Position numbers and translations under genes: made by a program
In this document: positions 60,486-64,000 of the stretch, piece after piece
Layout of the letters: every line of letters starts with the position of its first letter
Numbering within the stretch: position 1 is the stretch's first letter
Notes under the pieces: model-generated
What the model was told of the DNA's origin: nothing
The model's database searches: none
The model's input: only the letters and a program-made list of their open reading frames with translations
NCBI RefSeq assembly: GCF_003024195.1
Contig: NZ_KZ679038.1
Coordinates: 806,001-870,000, forward strand
DNA length: 64,000 bases
Reading direction: 5' to 3'
Origin: Streptomyces dioscori
GTDB taxonomy: Bacteria; Actinomycetota; Actinomycetes; Streptomycetales; Streptomycetaceae

Positions 60486-62102
60486 GTGACGGACGACAAG
60501 AAGCAAACGCGAATTACCCGCAGCCTGGTGCGGCCGGCGCTCGGTGCGCTCAGCGGCCTGCTGGCCGGTTTCGCCGCGCTCGCCGTCGCCGAACTGGTGG
60601 CCGCGGGGGTGCGTCCGCAGGCCGGTCCCGTCATCGCGGTCGGGGGTGCGGCGATCGACCGCACTCCCACGCCCGTGAAGGACTGGGCGATCCGCAATTT
60701 CGGTACCAACGACAAACTGGTCCTGCAACTCGGGATTCTTGCCGCACTGGTGCTGTTCGCGATCGCCCTGGGTGTATTCGCCCTGCGGTACCGGCGAACC
60801 GGTGCCGCCGGAGTTCTGCTTTTCGGTGTGGTCGGGGCGGCGGCGGCGCTCAGCCGGCCCGACTCGACCGGGCTCACCGACGCCTTGCCCTCCGTGGTGG
60901 GCGCGGTGGTCGCGGCGGCACTGCTGTACTTCCTGATCGGCAGGCTCCAGATCCGGGGCCAGGCACCTGATGACACCGGATCGGCGCGGGACGACTCGTC
61001 CCGGGGCGAGGGCTGGGACCGCCGGGGCTTCGTCATCCTGGCGACCGCTGCCGCCGCCGCGTCCGCCGGTACCGGACTGCTGGGCCGCGCCCTGAGCGGC
61101 TCGAAGAGCCGGGAAGCGGCGGCTTCACGGGCGGACGTCGTACTGCCCGCCCCGGCCTCCCCCGCGGACGCGATTCCCAAGGGCGCGCAGCTGCGGATCC
61201 GTGACGTGAGTCCCTTCACCACCCCGAACAAGGACTTCTACCGCGTGGACACCGCTCTGGTGGTGCCCAAGGTCGACGCGACCACCTGGAAGCTGCGGAT
61301 CCACGGCAAGGGGGTCACCCGACCGGTCACCCTCACCTTCGACGACCTGCTGCGGCGCGAACTGATCGAGCGCGACATCACGCTCACCTGCGTGTCTAAC
61401 GAGGTCGGCGGCCCTTACGTGGGCAACGCCCGCTGGATCGGCGTACGGCTCGCCGACCTGCTGGCCGAGTGCGGGGTGAAACCGCCCTCCAAGGGTGGCC
61501 GCGCCGACCAGCTGGTGGCCCGGTCCGTCGACGGCATGACCATCGGCAGCCCGGTCGAGGACGTCATGGACGGCCGGGACGCACTCCTCGCGGTCGGAAT
61601 GAACGGGGAACCGCTCCCCTTCGTCCACGGCTTCCCGGTCCGGATGCTGGTGCCCGGCCTGTTCGGCTACGTCTCGGCCTGCAAGTGGATTCAGGACATC
61701 GAACTCACCTCGTTCGACGACTACGACGCCTACTGGGTCAAGCGGGACTGGGCGCGGCAGGCACCCATCAAGACCCAGTCCCGGATCGACACCCCCAAGC
61801 CGTTCGCCCGCCCCAAGGCCGGTTCGGTCATGGTCGCGGGGGTCGCCTGGGCACAGCACCGCGGCATCGACAAGGTCGAGGTCCGGGTCGACGACGGCCC
61901 CTGGCAGGAGGCCCGGCTCGCCGCCGAGGACTCCCGCGACACCTGGCGTCAGTGGTCCTACGACTGGCGGGCCACCGAGGGCGGCCACACCCTCACCGTC
62001 CGGGCCACGGACCGCACCGGCACGGTGCAGACCGAGAAGCGCACCGGAACCGTCCCCGACGGCGCGAGCGGCCGGCACTCGGTCGTGGTGACCGTCGAGT
62101 GA
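60486..62102 (+). CDS. Membrane-anchored sulfite-oxidase-family molybdenum enzyme
   Basis: The 538-residue protein has four helices near the N-terminus (about residues 20-45, 78-100, 105-125 and 135-155). A Tat-like or linker segment follows (WDRRGFVILATAAAAASAG). The sulfite oxidase Moco domain has its cysteine ligand in DITLTCVSNEVGGPYVGNARWIG and FGYVSACKWIQDIEL, and a C-terminal Ig-like domain (KVEVRVDDGPWQEARL) completes it. Similar proteins oxidise unknown extracytoplasmic substrates. The GTG start has no strong ribosome site. A fasciclin lipoprotein gene lies 98 bp downstream. Confidence 0.9.
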   Translation: MTDDKKQTRITRSLVRPALGALSGLLAGFAALAVAELVAAGVRPQAGPVIAVGGAAIDRTPTPVKDWAIRNFGTNDKLVLQLGILAALVLFAIALGVFALRYRRTGAAGVLLFGVVGAAAALSRPDSTGLTDALPSVVGAVVAAALLYFLIGRLQIRGQAPDDTGSARDDSSRGEGWDRRGFVILATAAAAASAGTGLLGRALSGSKSREAAASRADVVLPAPASPADAIPKGAQLRIRDVSPFTTPNKDFYRVDTALVVPKVDATTWKLRIHGKGVTRPVTLTFDDLLRRELIERDITLTCVSNEVGGPYVGNARWIGVRLADLLAECGVKPPSKGGRADQLVARSVDGMTIGSPVEDVMDGRDALLAVGMNGEPLPFVHGFPVRMLVPGLFGYVSACKWIQDIELTSFDDYDAYWVKRDWARQAPIKTQSRIDTPKPFARPKAGSVMVAGVAWAQHRGIDKVEVRVDDGPWQEARLAAEDSRDTWRQWSYDWRATEGGHTLTVRATDRTGTVQTEKRTGTVPDGASGRHSVVVTVE

Positions 62103-62200
62103 CACCACAGACCAACTCCCCCCATCCCCACACCCCGAACCACATGTCCGACCCCCGAATGAACGCAGCCACGGCTGTGTCAACTCATAGGAGAAACACC

Positions 62201-62860
62201 ATGAACACTCGCATCAGCCGTATCGCCGTGATCGTGGCCGCGGCCACCGTTCTCCCGCTGTCCCTCAGCGCCTGCTCCGACAGCGGCAGCGACTCCGCCA
62301 AGTCGGACTCCTCCAGCAAGGCGTCGGCCTCCGCCACCGAGTCCGACGACGGCATGGCCGGCTCGGGCGACACCGCGACGAAGGACGAGCCGTTCGGTCC
62401 GGGCTGTGCCTCGGTGCCGAAGAGCGGTTCCGGTTCGTTCGACGGCATGGCCCAGGACCCGGTCGCCACGGCCGCCTCCAACAACCCGGCCCTGTCCACC
62501 CTGGTCACCGCCGTGAAGAAGGCCGGTCTGGTCGACACCCTGAACAACGCCAAGGACATCACGGTGTTCGCGCCGACCAACGACGCCTTCGCGAAGATCC
62601 CGAAGGCCGACCTGGACAAGGTCCTCGCCGACAAGGCCACGCTGACGAAGATCCTCACGTACCACGTCGTGGGTCAGAAGCTCGCGCCGAAGGACCTGGA
62701 GAACGGCTCCTTCCCGACGCTGGAGAAGTCGAAGCTGACGACCTCCGGTTCGGGCGAGTCCTACAAGGTCAACGACTCCGCGAAGGTCGTCTGCGGCAAC
62801 GTGAAGACCGCCAACGCCAACGTCTACATCATCGACACGGTCCTGATGCCCACCAGCTGA
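62201..62860 (+). CDS. Fasciclin-domain lipoprotein
   Basis: The 219-residue secreted lipoprotein has a signal ending LPLSLSAC25 and a Ser-rich linker (SDSSSKASASATESDD). A single FAS1 domain follows (about residues 80-218) with the conserved ITVFAPTNDAFAKIP and LTYHVVGQKLAPKDL motifs and VNDSAKVVCGNVKTANANVYIID. FAS1 domains mediate adhesion. AGGAG lies 8 bases before the ATG. It is 98 bp after the molybdenum enzyme gene and probably co-transcribed. Two strong hairpins follow. Confidence 0.93.
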   Translation: MNTRISRIAVIVAAATVLPLSLSACSDSGSDSAKSDSSSKASASATESDDGMAGSGDTATKDEPFGPGCASVPKSGSGSFDGMAQDPVATAASNNPALSTLVTAVKKAGLVDTLNNAKDITVFAPTNDAFAKIPKADLDKVLADKATLTKILTYHVVGQKLAPKDLENGSFPTLEKSKLTTSGSGESYKVNDSAKVVCGNVKTANANVYIIDTVLMPTS

Positions 62861-62874
62861 CGGACCTTCCCCAG

Positions 62875-62902
62875 CCGGCCGCCCTTCGGGGACGGCGGCC
62901 GG
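62875..62902 (+). terminator. First terminator hairpin after the fasciclin gene
   Basis: CCGGCCGCC (62875-62883) pairs with GGCGGCCGG (62894-62902) around a 10-base loop, 14 bases beyond the stop codon. Confidence 0.75.
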
Positions 62903-62932
62903 CGGCCGGGCTCTCCCGTGACGGGGAGGAGA

Positions 62933-62970
62933 CAGGGGTGGTCAGGACCTTCCAGTCCTGGCCACCCCTG
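62933..62970 (+). terminator. Second, stronger terminator hairpin
   Basis: CAGGGGTGGTCAGGAC (62933-62948) pairs with GTCCTGGCCACCCCTG (62955-62970) with one mismatch, around a 6-base loop. The two hairpins in series isolate the next gene. Confidence 0.8.
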
Positions 62971-63059
62971 CCCGGTGTCCGGCCCGGTACGACGCCTCCC
63001 GCGCTGCCCGGTGCGACGACCCTTCCGGTGGATCCGGGACCCACGGGTACGCTGCCTGC

Positions 63060-63281
63060 ATGACGCAGGAGCGGGCGCCGGAATCCGGGCCAGGTGACGC
63101 CGTCACGGCCTCCTCGCCCGGCGCGGAGATCACCACGACGGACTGCCGCCAGTGCGGTGCCAAGGTGAGCGGGCTCAACAACCGGTACGCGTGTTCTTAC
63201 TGCGGCTGGGTCAACCACTGGGCGGAGGGCTCCAACATCCTGCCGTCGGCTGAGGACGACCCGGACCATCCCAGCCGCTGA
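63060..63281 (+). CDS. Small zinc-ribbon protein
   Basis: The 73-residue protein has a disordered acidic front, then a zinc ribbon with C-R-Q-C-G (about residues 29-32) and C-S-Y-C-G-W (about 46-49). The ribbon is followed by VNHWAEGSN and an acidic end. The pattern is like a ribosomal or RNA-polymerase-type ribbon, but the family is not known to me. The ATG has only a weak ribosome site. It lies 54 bp before the hydroxymethylbilane synthase gene in the same direction. Confidence 0.72.
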   Translation: MTQERAPESGPGDAVTASSPGAEITTTDCRQCGAKVSGLNNRYACSYCGWVNHWAEGSNILPSAEDDPDHPSR

Positions 63282-63335
63282 GCCCGTGCGGGCAAGGCGC
63301 AGTTCGCGTGTGCCGCACGGTCTATCGTGGGGCGT

Positions 63336-64000
63336 ATGCACGCTCCCGAGTTGATCCGCATCGTCTCCCGCGACTCGCCCATGGCCCTGGCGCAGGTGGC
63401 GCGCGTACGGGCCGAACTGGCCGCGCTCCATCCCGGAACGCGTACCGAGGTCGTCCCCGTGAAGACGACCGGCGACAAGTGGATGGGGGACCTCTCCCAG
63501 GTCGAGGGCAAGGGAGCGTTCACCAAGGAGGTCGACGCCGCGCTGCTGGCCGGCGAGGCCGATCTGGCGGTGCACTGCGTCAAGGACGTGCCCGCCGACC
63601 GGCCGCTTCCGGCGGGCACGATGTTCGCCGCGTTCCTCAAGCGGGACGACATCCGGGACGCGCTCATCCACCCGGGCGGACTCACCCTCGACGAGCTGCC
63701 GCCCGGCACCCGGATCGGGACCTCCTCCGTACGCCGCGTCGCGCAGCTGGCCGCCTCCCGCCCCCACCTGCAGTGCGTGCCGTTCCGGGGCAACGCGAAC
63801 CGGCGCCTGGCGAAGCTCGCCGCGGGTGAGGCGGACGCGCTGCTGCTCGCGGTCTCGGGCCTTGAGCGCATCGAACGCACCGATGTGATCACCGAGATCC
63901 TCTCCCCCGAGACGATGATGCCGCCGATCGGCGCGGGCATCCTCGCCCTGCAGTGCCGCGAGGGCGACACCACGGTCATCGACGCCGTCAGTGCGCTCGG
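63336..64000 (+). CDS. hemC: Hydroxymethylbilane synthase (partial at right edge)
   Basis: The first 221 residues of porphobilinogen deaminase are present. It assembles four porphobilinogens into hydroxymethylbilane for haem and B12. Conserved features are R-I-V-S-R-D-S-P (RIxTRxSP in the family), the catalytic aspartate D84 in [10 protein letters not shown] and the arginine cluster in [16 protein letters not shown] and [10 protein letters not shown]. The usual RGNVxTR is RGNANRR here, so this may be a second, diverged copy. The dipyrromethane cysteine lies beyond the window. No hemA or hemD is visible upstream. Confidence 0.88.
   Translation, partial: MHAPELIRIVSRDSPMALAQVARVRAELAALHPGTRTEVVPVKTTGDKWMGDLSQVEGKGAFTKEVDAALLAGEADLAVHCVKDVPADRPLPAGTMFAAFLKRDDIRDALIHPGGLTLDELPPGTRIGTSSVRRVAQLAASRPHLQCVPFRGNANRRLAKLAAGEADALLLAVSGLERIERTDVITEILSPETMMPPIGAGILALQCREGDTTVIDAVSAL

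Overview
The window is a high-GC actinobacterial chromosome segment, almost certainly Streptomyces. The evidence is very strong third-codon G+C bias, GTG starts, four-base ATGA/GTGA gene overlaps, and typical Streptomyces families: DUF5990, PucR and WYL regulators, streptogrisin-type and snapalysin-type secreted proteases, SpoIIE/RsbW-type partner-switch proteins and HEAT-repeat proteins. I count about 57 intact or edge-truncated protein genes and two clear pseudogene remnants. I saw no rRNA, tRNA, CRISPR array or intact insertion sequence.

Layout. 1-3 kb: an AlkZ-like winged-helix protein, a DinB/DUF664 protein and a divergent WYL regulator. 3-11.6 kb: an epimerase, a two-component system, and a glycosyltransferase / DUF2064 / methyltransferase operon facing a membrane molybdo-oxidoreductase and its small membrane partner. 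11.7-13.1 kb: a STAS anti-anti-sigma protein, a 43-residue membrane peptide and DUF5990. 13.3-18 kb: GABA-type catabolism (gabT, gabD) with a divergent PucR regulator. 18-24 kb: a secreted beta-propeller protein, an MmyB-like XRE regulator and a three-subunit PaoABC-type molybdenum oxidoreductase.

26.1-30.1 kb: a tightly coupled five-gene operon. It encodes a 62-residue peptide, an unrecognised protein, two paralogous all-helical proteins that share a TH-x-x-FHLTDWG motif, and a beta-lactamase-fold hydrolase. This is the best candidate in the window for an undescribed system. 30-36 kb: a streptogrisin-like protease, a Tat-exported PhoD phosphatase, small membrane proteins, a xenobiotic acetyltransferase and a HEAT-repeat protein with a TTA codon. 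36.6-39.1 kb: a cyclase plus ThDP-enzyme pair. 39-47.5 kb: signalling and polyphosphate genes: a lipoprotein, an APH/kinase-fold protein, a GAF-SpoIIE phosphatase, a winged-helix regulator, PPK2, a membrane pseudokinase and an RsbW-like ATPase. 47.7-49.3 kb: snapalysin, then a cysteine-free ribosomal protein operon (L33-L31-L36) behind a promoter matching the sigma-R consensus.

49.3-52.3 kb: a decayed alpha-galactosidase fused back to back with a decayed carbohydrate-binding fragment. 52.4-58.1 kb: a large PAS-GAF-SpoIIE-ATPase protein, a CYTH-CHAD protein and a D-cysteine desulfhydrase/ACC-deaminase-family enzyme. 58.2-64 kb: AzlC/AzlD with a divergent CGNR regulator, DUF952, a membrane sulfite-oxidase-fold enzyme with a fasciclin lipoprotein downstream, a zinc-ribbon protein and the start of a hydroxymethylbilane synthase.

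A recurrent oddity is short tandem repeats (period 6 to about 50 bp) at gene ends, in leaders and in linker-coding segments throughout the window.
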